Assembly: GCF_900156495.1 (NCBI RefSeq)
Contig: NZ_FTNT01000001.1
Coordinates: forward strand, 372,001 to 436,000
Direction: 5' to 3'
DNA: 64,000 nt
DNA from: Williamsia sterculiae
GTDB lineage: Bacteria; Actinomycetota; Actinomycetes; Mycobacteriales; Mycobacteriaceae
Part shown: positions 25,472 through 35,206 of the stretch, in pieces
Position numbering within the stretch: position 1 is the stretch's first letter
Layout of the letters: the number at the start of each line of letters is the position of its first letter
The notes under the pieces: model-generated
What the model was told of the DNA's origin: nothing
The model's database searches: none
Seen by the model: the letters and a program-made list of their open reading frames with translations, nothing else
Made by a program: the position numbers and the translations under genes

Positions 25472-26799
25472 TCATGGTCGGGTGACGATCTGTTGTCCGG
25501 TGTCGCGGTTGGTCCAGGTGACGTGTCGGCGGTGGTCCATGGTCGGTATCCAGTGGCCGTGGTGTTTTCGGTGGTGGTCGGGGGTGCAGATCGGCATCAG
25601 GTCGTCGGCGACGGTGAGTCCGCCCTGGGTGGGGTCGGTGTGGTTGAACGGGGTGATGTGGTCGAGTTCGCAGTCGTCGGCGGGGGTCCCGCAGAAAGGG
25701 AACCGGCAGTAGCGGTCGGTGGCCAGGATCTGCGCGCGCAGGGCCGCGGTGGGTTGGTAGCGGTACGCCGACGGCGGTGGATCGGTGGTGGTGGTGTCCG
25801 GGGTGCGGGGCGGGTTCACGGGGACGATCTCGCGGGTGGTGCCCGTACCAGTGCCGTCGCTGCGGTCGCCGTCCGGGGCTGGTGCCCCGACCGGGGTGCC
25901 TGGGCCTGTTCGGTGAGTTCGTCGGCGAGTGCGGGGTCGATTGCCGCGTACCCACGAAGTCGTGGGGTGGCGCCAGGGCCGCTGGTGATGGTGATGACGA
26001 CCGGGTGCGTGGGTTCCGGTGGTGTGCTGGTGCCGCGGTCGCAGTCGTAGCGCCCGCAGTGGCAGGTCAGGGTGGTCATGCCCTGCAGGTCGGCCAGGGC
26101 GGCGACCCGCTGCTGGCCGGTGGTGCGGGGATCGCGGGCACATAGGCGGGTGGTGATCAACGACCGGATACGGGTACGCAAATGTTCACCCTGGGCGGCG
26201 GGCACACACCCGTCGATGCTGGAGTGCCCGTGCCGGTCCTTGCTGATCCGCACATCCTGGTTGCAGGTGAACTCGTCCCGATCGGTGGCGGCCTTGCCGG
26301 GGTCCAAGGTGATCAACAGTTCGTCGAGCTGGTCACGCAACGTGGGGTCGGTCACCGGCCAGGACGCCAACGCGATCGCCTGCTGTTGGGCGTCCTCGAG
26401 GTCGGAGGTGCTCACCCCGGTCAACGTGGTGGCGATCAGCTGCGCCCGCCGGTAAGAGAACTCACCCCGCAGATACGCCAACCGGATCAGCGGGAGGTGG
26501 TCGAGCATCCCACCGAGGGCGAACCAGGTCCCGGCCATCGTCTTCGACACCCCGAACTGCAAGGAGATTTCCCCGACCGCGGCCTTCTGGGCGTGATCAC
26601 CCACCCTCGGGTTCAAACCTTGCGGGTGGTACAGGATGTCGTCGAACCGGGCCACCCCGACCCGGTAGGCGGCCAGCACCGTCCGCGCATTGGCCTGGCG
26701 CTCCAACCGTTGGGCGTCCCGGCCCGCGGCCACCAGATCCGCCGACGGTGATGACATCAACAACTCATCATCGGCGGGAGCATCGGTGTAGGTGAACAC
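25472..26799 (-). pseudogene. DUF222/HNH endonuclease, frameshifted
   Basis: Actinobacterial DUF222-HNH protein of the abundant '13E12 repeat' kind. The N-terminal DUF222 part (about 300 residues from GTG 26799, with VGEISLQFGVSKTMAGTWF and RRAQLIATTLTGVS) and the HNH part (CRFPFCGTPADDCELDHITPF, then HHRKHHGHW) lie in different frames. The switch is best placed at the four-G run 25893-25896: one extra G restores AQAPPVGAPAPDGDRSDG. Both halves look intact, so this is either a recent one-base loss or a sequencing error. Such genes are typical mobile-like accessory insertions in this order. Confidence 0.85.
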
Positions 26800-27099
26800 G
26801 AGACAGGCACTTCCGGTCGATGGTTACAGGACCCCGCGTCGGCACAAGCCCACATCATCTCGTTGCTACCACCAGCGTACACGCCCTGTCCGACAACGGC
26901 ATTCGCCGAGAACGCACAACGAGTCCCACCGATCTCCTACATCAGGAAGTGGAGGGCGATCAGGTGCCGTGAAGCGTGAACGTGCCAGTCCTGCGACGCC
27001 TGCGTGTCGACCGAGGCATGCGCAATTGCACAGTCCTGGTCTGCACTGACGGCCAACGCCACTCTTGGGGCAACGGCGACGCCTCGTCGGGGACGACCG
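26800..27099. other. 300-base intergenic region, no gene seen
   Basis: Lies between the start of the HNH gene and the stop of disA, both read leftwards. It should hold the HNH promoter and any disA terminator, but I see no clear hairpin, RNA gene or conserved element. Base composition is slightly less GC-rich than its surroundings, consistent with an inserted HNH gene. Confidence 0.5.
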
Positions 27100-28182
27100 T
27101 CAGTCGAAGCGTTCGATGCTGCTCTCCGCCAATCGGGACAGGCCCTCGCGGATGTGCCGAGCCCAGATGCTGCCGATGCCCTCCACGGCTTGCAGGTCGG
27201 CGGCACTCGTCGCCAACAACGCCTGCAGCGTGCCGAAACCTCGCACCAGTCGGTCGATGTGGGCGAACTGCAGCCTCGAGATCCGTGCGAGCAGACGGTA
27301 GCCGCGCGGACTGACGGTCAGGTCCTGGGCCTCCACGGTGCTGGGGTAACCGAAGGCACCCGCGAGTGCGGTGGTGTCGAGCAGATCGTTGTCCGACAAC
27401 GCCTCGATCGCCTCGAGCGCGGTACGCACCTCGTCGGTGGTCGCGGGCTCCGGACTGGCGAAGTAGTCGCGCACGATGAGCTCGCGCTGGGAGTCGTTGT
27501 CACCGATCAGCTCCTCCAGCTGCAGGGCGACCTGTCTGCCGTTGACACCCAACTCGAGGACGTACTGGGCGATCTCCGCGGACACCCGGCGCACCATCTC
27601 CAGTCGCTGAGCGGCGACCATCGCGTCGCGCACGATAACGTAGTCCTCGATCTCGGCCCGCGACAAGGCGACGTTGACCTCGTCGAGTCGGGTGCGGTAC
27701 CGCTCGAGGGTGGCCACGGCGAGGTTGGCGCGGGACATGATCGCGTCGGAGTCGTCCACCACGTAGCGCACCCCGTCGACGTAGGCGCTGACGATCGACA
27801 TCGACGCGCTCACCGAGATGACCGGATGCCCGGTCTGGATGGCCGTGCGTTCGGCGGCGCGGTGCCGCGTTCCGGACTCCTCGGTGGGGATGGCGTGGTC
27901 CGGGACGAGCTGGACGTTGGCCCGGACGATCCGACCGCCGTCCGTGGACAACACCACCGCGCCGTCCATCTTCGACAATTCGCGCAGCCGGGTGGGCGCG
28001 AAGTCGACGTCGAGGTGGAAACCGCCGTCGCAGATCCGCTCGACGTCGCTGTCGTATCCCAGCACGATCAGCGCACCGGTGCGTCCGCGCAGGATGCGCT
28101 GCAGACCGTCACGCAGGCCGGTGCCGGGTGCCACCCGGGCGATCGTGCTGCGCAGCAGGTCGGACGCGGGACCGTCGGCCAT
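27100..28182 (-). CDS. disA: DNA-integrity scanning diadenylate cyclase DisA (360 aa)
   Basis: Makes the second messenger c-di-AMP from two ATP and scans DNA for branched structures. The N-terminal DAC domain has the catalytic DGA (73-75) and RHR (106-108) motifs. The middle is helical ([21 protein letters not shown]), and the C-terminal helix-hairpin-helix domain ends with [22 protein letters not shown]. Length is standard. AGAGGGGG before the ATG is a good ribosome site. In mycobacteria disA follows radA in an operon; here a thioesterase gene on the other strand separates them. Confidence 0.95.
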   Translation of the reverse strand: MADGPASDLLRSTIARVAPGTGLRDGLQRILRGRTGALIVLGYDSDVERICDGGFHLDVDFAPTRLRELSKMDGAVVLSTDGGRIVRANVQLVPDHAIPTEESGTRHRAAERTAIQTGHPVISVSASMSIVSAYVDGVRYVVDDSDAIMSRANLAVATLERYRTRLDEVNVALSRAEIEDYVIVRDAMVAAQRLEMVRRVSAEIAQYVLELGVNGRQVALQLEELIGDNDSQRELIVRDYFASPEPATTDEVRTALEAIEALSDNDLLDTTALAGAFGYPSTVEAQDLTVSPRGYRLLARISRLQFAHIDRLVRGFGTLQALLATSAADLQAVEGIGSIWARHIREGLSRLAESSIERFD

Positions 28183-28231
28183 CGTCGGCCCCCTCTCTGC
28201 CTTGCGGCTCCGGTGAGTAGGTTATCGGGGC

Positions 28232-28798
28232 GTGACCGCCTTCTTCCCGGTGCCCGCCGACCTCGATCCCGCTGACCGCGCGGCAGCCGCCCCCGCACCC
28301 GGGCAGCGGCTACCCGGTCACGGCCGAGACTGTTACGGCTGTGGGCCCGACGCACCGCACGGGTTGCACCTGGAACTGTTCGCGGGCGACGGGGTCGCGG
28401 TGACCGCGCGGATGCGGGTCCGACCGCGTTTCGAGGGTGGGCCGGGAACGATTCACGGCGGGGTGCTGGCCTCGGCGTTCGACGAGGTGATGGGGCATGT
28501 CCCCACGATGTGCGGTCGGTTTTGCGTGACCGGGCATCTGCAGGTCGATTTCGCGGCTCCGGTCCCGCTCGGTGTGGATCTGTACCTGCGGGCGACCGCG
28601 CTCGGGGTACAGCGGCGCAAGGTGTTCACCGAGGCGCACGCCTGGATCGTCGAACCGGGACCGGACGGGATCGCCGTCGAGCCGGGTGCGAGCGGTATCC
28701 CCGTCGCCGCGGCGCACGGACTGTTCGTGCAGATCGACCCTGCGTCGCACTATGGTGCGGTCGCGGCCGGACGTCGGTCGGGAGCTCAGAAGTCGTAG
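28232..28798 (+). CDS. PaaI-type hotdog thioesterase (188 aa)
   Basis: Single hotdog domain acyl-CoA thioesterase-like protein. YGCGPDAPHGLHLELFAGDG is the usual entry strand; GPGTIHGGVLASAFDEVMGHV has the HGG-helix with the catalytic acidic residue; VTGHLQVDFAAPVPLG follows. The extended C-terminus is Gly/Ala-rich. The GTG at 28232 has a -10-like TAGGTT eight bases upstream, so the transcript may be leaderless. The gene is divergent from disA and its last 13 bases overlap the radA 3' end. Confidence 0.85.
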   Translation: MTAFFPVPADLDPADRAAAAPAPGQRLPGHGRDCYGCGPDAPHGLHLELFAGDGVAVTARMRVRPRFEGGPGTIHGGVLASAFDEVMGHVPTMCGRFCVTGHLQVDFAAPVPLGVDLYLRATALGVQRRKVFTEAHAWIVEPGPDGIAVEPGASGIPVAAAHGLFVQIDPASHYGAVAAGRRSGAQKS

Positions 28799-30162
28799 GT
28801 ACCGGCGTTGGACAAGGCCGCCCGCACCGCGGCGTCCAGATCACCCACCTCGGTGACCCGGATACCCGAGGGCATCTTCTCGTCCGATCCGGCGGGCACG
28901 ATGGCGTGCCGGAAACCCAACCTGCGCGCCTCGGCGACCCGCCGTCCGGCCCCCGACACCCGCCGTACCTCACCGGCCAGTCCCACCTCGCCGATGGCGA
29001 TGGTGGAACGCGGCAGCGGCCGGTTGCGCACCATGGACCCGACCGCCAACGCGACGGCCAGATCGATGGCGGGTTCGGTGATCTTCATGCCACCCACCGT
29101 GGCCACGTAGACGTCGGCCTTGCCGACCTTCACCCCCAGTCGGCTCTCCAGAACGGCCAGGATCATCGCCACCCGGGCCGAGTCGAGGCCGCTGACCGCG
29201 CGTCGCGGCGAGGGGATCGTGGTCTCGTTCACCAACGCCTGGATCTCGCCGACCAGCGCCCGACGACCGTCCATGGTCACCGTGATCGCACTGCCCGCGA
29301 CCCCGGAATCCTTGTGGTACAAGAAAAGTCCTGACGGATCGGGGACCTCGTGGATGCCGTCACCGCGCTGCTCGAAGCAACCCACCTCGTCGGCGGCACC
29401 GAAGCGGTTCTTGATCCCGCGCACCATCCGTAACGACGAGTGCTTGTCACCCTCGAACGACAACACCACGTCGACGAGGTGTTCCAGCGACCGCGGTCCC
29501 GCCACCGCACCGTCCTTGGTGACGTGTCCGACCAGCACGATGGCGATGCCGGAGTTCTTCGCCAACGACACCAACGCCGTGGTGACCGAGCGGATCTGGG
29601 TGACACCTCCGGTGACCCCGTCGGCGTGCGAGGCGACCATCGTCTGCACCGAGTCGACGATCATCAGGGTGGGGGACACCTGCTCGGCGTGACCGAGCAC
29701 CGTGGCGAGATCGGATTCGGCGGCGAGATAGATGTTCTCGTTCACGGCGCCGGTGCGTTCGGCGCGCAGCCGTACCTGTCCGGCGGACTCCTCGCCGGTG
29801 ATGTACAGCGCGGTGCGGCCCTGTTCGGCCCAGCGCCGCGCGGTCTCCAGCAGCAGGGTGGACTTCCCGACACCGGGTTCACCGGCCAGCAGGATCACCG
29901 ATCCGGGCACCACCCCGGAACCCAGCACACGGTCGAGTTCACCGATACCCGTGGAGCTGGCCACCGACGTGTTCGGATCGAACTCGGTGATCGGCCGCGC
30001 GGCGCTGGTGGGTACCACCGCGGGCGAACCGGCTTTCGCGGCGGACGGGACGGCGACCTCGTCGACCGACCCCCACTCACCGCATTCGGGACAGCGGCCC
30101 ACCCACTTCGCGAGTTGATTACCGCAGACGGCGCAGCGATAGGCCGTCCTGGTTTTGGGCAT
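28786..30162 (-). CDS. radA: DNA repair protein RadA (458 aa)
   Basis: RecA-related ATPase that promotes branch migration in recombination. It has an N-terminal C4 zinc finger (Cys10, 13, 24, 27), Walker A GEPGVGKST (94-102), the RadA-specific KNRFG motif (in GIKNRFGAADEVG), and a C-terminal Lon-protease-like domain without the protease catalytic function (SGLDSARVAMILAVLES, RPLPRSTIAIGEVGL). Normal length. In mycobacteria RadA binds and inhibits DisA; both genes are kept close here. Confidence 0.96.
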   Translation of the reverse strand: MPKTRTAYRCAVCGNQLAKWVGRCPECGEWGSVDEVAVPSAAKAGSPAVVPTSAARPITEFDPNTSVASSTGIGELDRVLGSGVVPGSVILLAGEPGVGKSTLLLETARRWAEQGRTALYITGEESAGQVRLRAERTGAVNENIYLAAESDLATVLGHAEQVSPTLMIVDSVQTMVASHADGVTGGVTQIRSVTTALVSLAKNSGIAIVLVGHVTKDGAVAGPRSLEHLVDVVLSFEGDKHSSLRMVRGIKNRFGAADEVGCFEQRGDGIHEVPDPSGLFLYHKDSGVAGSAITVTMDGRRALVGEIQALVNETTIPSPRRAVSGLDSARVAMILAVLESRLGVKVGKADVYVATVGGMKITEPAIDLAVALAVGSMVRNRPLPRSTIAIGEVGLAGEVRRVSGAGRRVAEARRLGFRHAIVPAGSDEKMPSGIRVTEVGDLDAAVRAALSNAGTYDF

Positions 30163-30240
30163 CAGCGGGTCTCGACCATCAGAAAGACCCGGCCATCAGC
30201 AGATCTCCGGCCGTCGGGACATCGCGGCCCGCAGGACGTC

Positions 30241-30262
30241 TCGGGGCCTCCGGGGCCCGAGG
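30241..30262 (-). terminator. Possible hairpin terminator after the LpqE-like gene
   Basis: TCGGGGCC and GGGGCCCGA pair around a TCC loop between the LpqE-like stop and the radA start. The stem is imperfect and lacks a T run, so it may only slow read-through into radA. Confidence 0.3.
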
Positions 30263-30280
30263 GCAGATGACCCGAGCGGG

Positions 30281-30856
30281 TCACTCCTCGCCGGTCTGCC
30301 CGCGGGGCTGGTCCTGACGCGGCAGATCGGGTCCGGCGTCCACGGGCACCGGCACCGTGATCGCGGCCGCGTGTTCGAAGGAGAACACCATCGGGAGGGT
30401 CAATCCGGGGCTGGCCTGGTTCGGCGCGTTGTTCAGCGTCACCGTGACGGGCTTCTCCTCGTCGACGGCGCTGACCCCGGAGGCGGACAGCAATCCGCCG
30501 GGCGTCCCCGCGCGCAGCGCGCCGTTGGGGGCGAGCGAGGTGTCACCGTCGATGGTCACGTTCCCGGTGCCGCTCTTGAGCGCCACGTTGACCAACTTGT
30601 CGGCCTGGTCGGCGCTGTTGTTGGAGATCAGGAAGGCGAGCTTCAGCGGGCCACCCGAGGTGAAGGCGTCGCGATTGCCCGGCCAGGTGATGTGGGCGTC
30701 GCGGATGGCGATCTTGCCGGTGTCGACGGCGGCACCGTTGACCGCGGCGGCCTGGCCGGCGGTCTGCGAGATCTGGCCCGCGCCACAGGCGGTGGTCCCC
30801 AGCAGGGCCCCCGTGCCGATCACCGCCAGCGCGAGCGCACCCGAGGCGCGCCGCAT
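30281..30856 (-). CDS. lpqE: LpqE-like lipoprotein (191 aa)
   Basis: Exported lipoprotein: signal peptide MRRASGALALAVIGTGALLG followed by TTACGAG with the lipidated Cys. The mature part is an immunoglobulin-like or cupredoxin-like beta domain (DTGKIAIRDAHITWPGN, LKLAFLISNNSADQADKLV), as in the family that contains LpqE. The tail is Pro/Gly/Gln-rich. ATG at 30856 is chosen because it gives a proper signal peptide; starts further upstream would add 18 unlikely residues. It lies upstream of radA on the same strand, the M. tuberculosis order. Function is unknown. Confidence 0.82.
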   Translation of the reverse strand: MRRASGALALAVIGTGALLGTTACGAGQISQTAGQAAAVNGAAVDTGKIAIRDAHITWPGNRDAFTSGGPLKLAFLISNNSADQADKLVNVALKSGTGNVTIDGDTSLAPNGALRAGTPGGLLSASGVSAVDEEKPVTVTLNNAPNQASPGLTLPMVFSFEHAAAITVPVPVDAGPDLPRQDQPRGQTGEE

Positions 30857-30962
30857 GTGGACACGGCGGTTCGACTCCTGCTCACGTGTGTGGCTGTGCA
30901 GCACTGACACCGGATCCTCCAGATGGTCCCTGTAGCGGTGAAGCTCGCGACTCTCGCACGCG

Positions 30963-30979
30963 CACTACGCAGCGTAGTG
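30963..30979. promoter_or_regulatory. Perfect inverted repeat, possible operator
   Basis: CACTACG and CGTAGTG flank CAG; the pairing extends outward with mismatches into GCGC ends. It lies 107 bases upstream of the LpqE-like start and about 160 before the carD -10 box. Dyads of this size are typical of TetR-family operators, but no candidate regulator is nearby. Confidence 0.4.
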
Positions 30980-31139
30980 GGCGCATGCTCTCGTCACCCG
31001 CCGGGGTGGGGAATTACCGGGGTGCGTCGCGGGTTCGCCGAGTCGCCGATCAGGGGTGCGTGGCCGAGTCAAATCCCCCGGTACCCGCTGGTAAGGCCCT
31101 GACCTGCACTGTTGTCGAACGGGTCGAAGGGCGCCGTGC

Positions 31140-31145
31140 TAGACT
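31140..31145 (+). promoter_or_regulatory. -10 element (TAGACT) upstream of carD
   Basis: TAGACT fits TANNNT. The hexamer GAACGG lies 17 bases upstream as a weak -35. Six bases separate the -10 from ATG at 31152, so transcription probably starts on that ATG and not further from the carD start at 31172. Confidence 0.5.
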
Positions 31146-31151
31146 GGGTGT

Positions 31152-31175
31152 ATGGAAAGGGGCCAGGAACATTGA
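31152..31175 (+). CDS. Seven-codon leaderless ORF coupled to carD
   Basis: ATG GAA AGG GGC CAG GAA CAT TGA encodes MERGQEH. It begins six bases after a -10 box, and its TGA stop overlaps the TTG start of carD (shared TTGA). It also contains the carD ribosome site AGGAA. This is the layout of a translated leader that hands ribosomes to the downstream gene. The reading frame is directly visible; that it is translated is inference. Confidence 0.4.
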   Translation: MERGQEH

Positions 31176-31660
31176 ATTTCAAAGTCGGTGACACCGTTGT
31201 CTACCCCCATCACGGTGCCGCCAAAGTCGAAGACATTGTGACCCGCACCATCAAGGGCGAGCAGATCGAGTATCTCGTCCTCAAGGTGGCGGACGGGGAC
31301 ATGACCGTTCAGATCCCCTCCACCAAGCTCGAATACGTCGGAGTTCGCGACGTGGTGGGTGAAGAGGGACTGGGCAAGGTCTTCGACGTACTGCGTGCCC
31401 CGCACACCGAGGAGCCCACCAACTGGGCCCGGCGGTTCAAGGCAAACCAGGAGAAGCTGATCTCCGGCGACATCATCAAGGTCGCGGAGATCGTGCGCGA
31501 CCTCTGGCGCCGCGAGCAGGATCGTGGTCTGTCCGCGGGTGAGAAGCGGATGCTGACCCGTGCTCGCCGGGTGCTGGTCGACGAGCTGTCGCTGGCGCAG
31601 AACACCGACGACGAGAAGGCCTCGGTGATCCTGGACGAGGTCCTGGCCGCCGCCTCCTGA
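31172..31660 (+). CDS. carD: RNA polymerase-binding transcription factor CarD (162 aa)
   Basis: Global regulator that binds the RNA polymerase beta subunit and stabilises open promoter complexes, notably for rRNA genes. The N-terminal RNAP-interaction domain ([20 protein letters not shown]) and helical DNA-binding domain ([34 protein letters not shown]) are almost identical to mycobacterial CarD. The TTG at 31172 is chosen because it yields the conserved start (L/M)NFKVGD and has AGGAA upstream; no ATG is possible at that place. ispD follows after ten bases. Confidence 0.95.
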   Translation: MNFKVGDTVVYPHHGAAKVEDIVTRTIKGEQIEYLVLKVADGDMTVQIPSTKLEYVGVRDVVGEEGLGKVFDVLRAPHTEEPTNWARRFKANQEKLISGDIIKVAEIVRDLWRREQDRGLSAGEKRMLTRARRVLVDELSLAQNTDDEKASVILDEVLAAAS

Positions 31661-31670
31661 TCGACGTCTG

Positions 31671-32357
31671 TTGTCGTCCTCCGTCGCGGCGGTGATCCCC
31701 GCCGCCGGTAGCGGAACCCGACTCGGCGCCGGCACCCCGAAAGCTTTCGTCGAGCTCGGAGGTCGCACGATCCTCGAGCGGTGCGTCGAGGGTGTGGGTG
31801 CCGCCGGGCTCGTCGACGTCGTGGTGGTCGCCGTGCCCGAGGAACTGGTCGATCACACTGCCGCGCTGCTTCCCGACGTCCGGGTGGTGGTGGGCGGCGC
31901 CGAACGCAGTCATTCGGTTCGCGCCGCGTTGACGGAGATCGGTGACGCCGACGTGGTGCTGGTCCACGACGCGGCGCGGACGCTGACGCCGCCCGCCGTC
32001 TTCGGCCGGGTCGTCGACGCTGTCCGTGCCGGAGCGCCCGCGGTGGTGCCCGCCCTGCCGGTCGCCGACACCCTCAAGCGCGTCGACGACGGTGGCCGGG
32101 TGATCAGCACGGTCGACCGCGGCCCGCTGCGGGCGGTGCAGACGCCGCAGGGTTTCGCCGTCGAGGCGTTGCGCGCCGCTTACCGGGGCAGCACGGTCGC
32201 GACCGACGACGCGGGTCTGGCCGAGTTGGCGGGATACCCGGTGCAGGTCGTGGCCGGTGACGCCCTGGCTTTCAAGATCACCACGGCCTTCGACCTGCGC
32301 CTGGCCGAGTTACTGCTCGGCGCCATGACCGGCACACTGCCGACGAATGGGGGATGA
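31671..32357 (+). CDS. ispD: MEP cytidylyltransferase IspD (228 aa)
   Basis: Third step of the non-mevalonate isoprenoid pathway: joins CMP to 2-C-methyl-D-erythritol 4-phosphate. It has the nucleotide-binding loop [46 protein letters not shown] and the C-terminal [15 protein letters not shown] at 31671 is the only start that keeps the whole N-terminal strand ([12 protein letters not shown]). The stop overlaps the ispF ATG, so the two consecutive-pathway enzymes are translationally coupled and read together with carD. Confidence 0.95.
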   Translation: MSSSVAAVIPAAGSGTRLGAGTPKAFVELGGRTILERCVEGVGAAGLVDVVVVAVPEELVDHTAALLPDVRVVVGGAERSHSVRAALTEIGDADVVLVHDAARTLTPPAVFGRVVDAVRAGAPAVVPALPVADTLKRVDDGGRVISTVDRGPLRAVQTPQGFAVEALRAAYRGSTVATDDAGLAELAGYPVQVVAGDALAFKITTAFDLRLAELLLGAMTGTLPTNGG

Positions 32358-32827
32358 CGCCCGTGCGAGTGGGAATCGGTAGCGACGTCCATCCCGTCCA
32401 ATCGGGTAAGCCGTGCTGGATGGTGGGTCTGCATTTTGCCGACGACGACGGGTGCGAGGGGCATTCCGACGGTGACGTCGGCATCCACGCGCTGTGCGAC
32501 GCGTTGCTGTCGGCGGCCGGGCTCGGTGACCTCGGTGCGGTGTTCGGGACCGACCGTCCCGAGTGGGACGGTGTCGACGGAGCCGCCATGCTCACCCATG
32601 TTCGCGGGATGCTGACCGACGCCGGCTTCCGGGTCGGCAACGCCGCGGTCCAGGTGATCGGTAACCGGCCGAGGATCGGGCCGCGTCGAACGGCGGCCCA
32701 GCAGTTGCTGAGCGACCTGGTCGGTGCCCCGGTGTCGGTGTCGGCCACCACCACCGACGGACTGGGCCTGACCGGCCGCGGCGAAGGGGTGGCGGCCATC
32801 GCCACCGCGTTGGTCCTCGACCAGTAG
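32354..32827 (+). CDS. ispF: MEcPP synthase IspF (157 aa)
   Basis: Cyclises CDP-methylerythritol phosphate to 2-C-methylerythritol 2,4-cyclodiphosphate in the isoprenoid pathway. The zinc ligands Asp11, His13 (GSDVHP) and His37 (GHSDGD) are all present, and the C-terminal [18 protein letters not shown] is the CMP-binding signature. Standard length for the homotrimer. The ATG overlaps the ispD stop (ATGA); cysS follows after 11 bases. Confidence 0.96.
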   Translation: MTPVRVGIGSDVHPVQSGKPCWMVGLHFADDDGCEGHSDGDVGIHALCDALLSAAGLGDLGAVFGTDRPEWDGVDGAAMLTHVRGMLTDAGFRVGNAAVQVIGNRPRIGPRRTAAQQLLSDLVGAPVSVSATTTDGLGLTGRGEGVAAIATALVLDQ

Positions 32828-32838
32828 GATCGCAGGTC

Positions 32839-34230
32839 GTGACCCTACGCCTGCACGACACCGCCGCGAGAGAGGTGCGCGACTTCACGCCTCTGCGACC
32901 CGGGCATGCGTCTGTCTACCTGTGTGGGGCCACCGTGCAGGGAATCCCCCACATCGGACACGTCCGCAGCGGTATCGCCTTCGACGTGTTGCGTCGGTGG
33001 CTGCTGCACGAGGGGTACGACGTCCTCTTCGTGCGCAACGTCACCGACATCGACGACAAGATCCTGCGCAAGGCCGACGAGGCGGGCAGGCCGTGGTGGG
33101 AGTGGGCAGCCACCCACGAGCGGTCTTTCGACGACGCATACCGGTCTCTCGGTGTGCTCCCGCCGTCGAGCGAACCGCGCGCGACCGGATTCATCACCCA
33201 GATGACCGCCTATATCGCCCGGCTGATCGACCGGGGACATGCGTACGCCGCCGACGGCAACGTCTACTTCGACGTACGGAGTCAGCGGGACTACGGCGAG
33301 TTGTCGGGCCATCGTCTCGATGACGTGCACCAGGGTGAGAGCGCGGGCACCGGCAAACGAGACCCTCGCGATTTCACCCTGTGGAAGGCGGCGAAACCAG
33401 GTGAGCCGTCGTGGCCGACGCCGTGGGGCGACGGACGGCCGGGATGGCATCTGGAGTGTTCGGCCATGGCCACCAGCCTGCTCGGCTCCGAGTTCGACAT
33501 CCACTGCGGTGGCATGGATCTGATATTCCCGCATCACGAGAACGAGATCGCCCAGAGTCACGGGGCCGGTGACCCGTTCGCGCGATATTGGTTGCACAAC
33601 GGCTGGGTGACGATGAGCGGCGAGAAGATGTCGAAGTCACTCGGCAACGTGGTCGCCATCCCGGCCATGCTGCAGCGGGTGCGTGCGGTGGAGCTGCGGT
33701 ACTACCTCGGCAGCGCCCACTATCGATCGATGCTGGAGTATTCCGAGGGAGCTCTGCTCGAGGCCGCGGCGGCCTATCGCCGGGTGGAATCCTTTGTGCA
33801 ACGGGTGGAATCGCGTGCGGGTTCGGTGGACACCGGTGTGGTGAGTCCGGTGTTCGCGAGCGCCCTCGACGACGACCTGGCGGTGCCCGCGGCGCTCGCC
33901 GAGATCCACGGTGTGGTCCGCGCGGGCAACACCGCACTGGAATCCGGGGATCTGGATCACGCGCGGGAGCTCGCGGCGCAGGTCCGGGCGATGATGGGGG
34001 TGCTCGGGGTGGATCCCCTGGATCCGCACTGGTGCAACGGTGACGACGATTCCGCGGCAATCTCGGCGCTGGACGTGTTGGTCCGCGCGGAACTCGGCCG
34101 CCGGGCCACCGCCCGTGCGGAGAAGGACTGGGCGGTCGCGGATGCGGTGCGCGACCGCCTCGCCGAGGCCGGGGTGGAGGTCACCGACACCCCGGACGGA
34201 CCGCAATGGCAGTTGAAGGGCAGTGCGTGA
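32839..34230 (+). CDS. cysS: Cysteinyl-tRNA synthetase (463 aa)
   Basis: Class I aminoacyl-tRNA synthetase. The HIGH motif is at 38-41 ([11 protein letters not shown]), the zinc/cysteine-binding Cys29 is in VYLCGAT, the ERGGD-equivalent WHLECSAMA and [22 protein letters not shown] follow, and KMSKS appears in [11 protein letters not shown]. The full C-terminal anticodon region is present, so this is CysS and not its shorter paralogue MshC of mycothiol synthesis. GTG at 32839 follows a TAGGAT eight bases upstream, so it may also be transcribed alone. Confidence 0.95.
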   Translation: MTLRLHDTAAREVRDFTPLRPGHASVYLCGATVQGIPHIGHVRSGIAFDVLRRWLLHEGYDVLFVRNVTDIDDKILRKADEAGRPWWEWAATHERSFDDAYRSLGVLPPSSEPRATGFITQMTAYIARLIDRGHAYAADGNVYFDVRSQRDYGELSGHRLDDVHQGESAGTGKRDPRDFTLWKAAKPGEPSWPTPWGDGRPGWHLECSAMATSLLGSEFDIHCGGMDLIFPHHENEIAQSHGAGDPFARYWLHNGWVTMSGEKMSKSLGNVVAIPAMLQRVRAVELRYYLGSAHYRSMLEYSEGALLEAAAAYRRVESFVQRVESRAGSVDTGVVSPVFASALDDDLAVPAALAEIHGVVRAGNTALESGDLDHARELAAQVRAMMGVLGVDPLDPHWCNGDDDSAAISALDVLVRAELGRRATARAEKDWAVADAVRDRLAEAGVEVTDTPDGPQWQLKGSA

Positions 34231-35201
34231 TGGCGGGCAATTCCAGGCGTAAGGGCGCGATCCGCAAGGACGGCAGCAAGAAGGGGCAGGTCGTCGGTTC
34301 GGGCGGCCAGCGTCGACGTGCGCTGGAAGGGCGCGGCGCCACCCCCAAGGCCGTGGACCGGCCGTACCACCCGGCACACAAGCGCGCCAAGGCTGCCGCC
34401 AAAGTCGCTGGTTCGCAACAGAATCGGCGGCGCCCGACCAAGGGGGCCGACGGTCCCGAACACGTCCTCGGGCGCAACCCCGTGGTCGAGTGTCTGCGCG
34501 CCGGGGTGCCCGCCACCGCGCTGTACGTGGCCACCGGTGCCGACGCCGACGACCGGCTCGCCGAGAGTGTGCAACTCGCCGCCGACGCGGGTATCACCAT
34601 TCTCGAGGTGGGCAAGCCCGAACTGGACCGGATGAGCGCCAACGGGCTGCATCAGGGTGTGGCACTGCAGGTACCGCCGTTCTCCTACGCCCATCCCGGT
34701 GACCTGATGCGCGCCGCGATCGACAGTGGCGAACCGCCACTACTGGTGGCCCTGGACAACATCACCGACCCGCGCAACCTCGGCGCGGTGGTGCGGTCCA
34801 CCGCGGCCTTCGGTGGCCACGGGGTGGTCATCCCGCAGCGGCGTAGCGCCGGCGTCACCGCGGTGGCCTGGCGGACCAGTGCCGGGGCGGCGGCCCGGTT
34901 GCCGATCGCTCAGGCCCCCAACCTGACCCGCACCCTCAAGGAATGGGCCAAGGAGGGCGCGCAGATCGTCGGTCTCGACGCCGACGGTGACGTCGGTCTC
35001 GACGATTACGACGGCACCGGTCCCACCGTGGTGGTGGTCGGTTCGGAGGGCAAAGGACTCTCGCGTCTGGTCGGCGAGACCTGCGACACGATCCTGTCGA
35101 TTCCGATGTCGGGCCCGGTGGAGAGCCTGAACGCGTCGGTCGCCGCCGGTGTGGTGCTCGCCGAATTCGCCCGCCAGCGTCGGCTCGACCACCTAAGCTG
35201 A
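34230..35201 (+). CDS. rlmB: 23S rRNA 2'-O-methyltransferase RlmB/TrmH family (323 aa)
   Basis: SpoU-class (SPOUT fold) RNA methyltransferase. A basic, disordered N-terminal extension of about 85 residues ([19 protein letters not shown]...) precedes the substrate-binding domain ([19 protein letters not shown]). The catalytic knot follows: [21 protein letters not shown] (motif 1), [14 protein letters not shown] (motif 2), [20 protein letters not shown] (motif 3). ATG at 34230 overlaps the cysS stop. The extension is typical for actinobacterial homologues. Confidence 0.93.
   Translation: MAGNSRRKGAIRKDGSKKGQVVGSGGQRRRALEGRGATPKAVDRPYHPAHKRAKAAAKVAGSQQNRRRPTKGADGPEHVLGRNPVVECLRAGVPATALYVATGADADDRLAESVQLAADAGITILEVGKPELDRMSANGLHQGVALQVPPFSYAHPGDLMRAAIDSGEPPLLVALDNITDPRNLGAVVRSTAAFGGHGVVIPQRRSAGVTAVAWRTSAGAAARLPIAQAPNLTRTLKEWAKEGAQIVGLDADGDVGLDDYDGTGPTVVVVGSEGKGLSRLVGETCDTILSIPMSGPVESLNASVAAGVVLAEFARQRRLDHLS
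35194..35199 (+). promoter_or_regulatory. -10 element (TAAGCT) for the MaoC-like gene
   Basis: TAAGCT lies seven bases before the GTG at 35207 and overlaps the end of rlmB, giving the MaoC-like gene its own possible leaderless promoter. Confidence 0.4.
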
Positions 35202-35206
35202 GCGGC

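Larger units (their letters stand above)
30857..31171. other. Divergent control region of lpqE-like gene and carD
   Basis: Holds promoters for both directions. Seen here: a perfect seven-base-arm inverted repeat at 30963-30979, the carD -10 box at 31140-31145 and a tiny ORF at 31152-31175. The stretch 31000-31110 contains tRNA-like fragments (GGTTCGCCGAGTC, GTGGCCGAGTC) but does not fold as a tRNA. No other gene is visible. Confidence 0.55.

Noticed and set aside
27004-28275. Antisense frame of 423 codons opposite disA
   Set aside because: Shadow of disA; composition is Arg/Gly/Asp-rich with no domain.
31000-31110. tRNA gene suggested by GGTTCGCC and GTGGCCGAGTC
   Set aside because: No complete acceptor stem, anticodon arm or paired T arm can be drawn.
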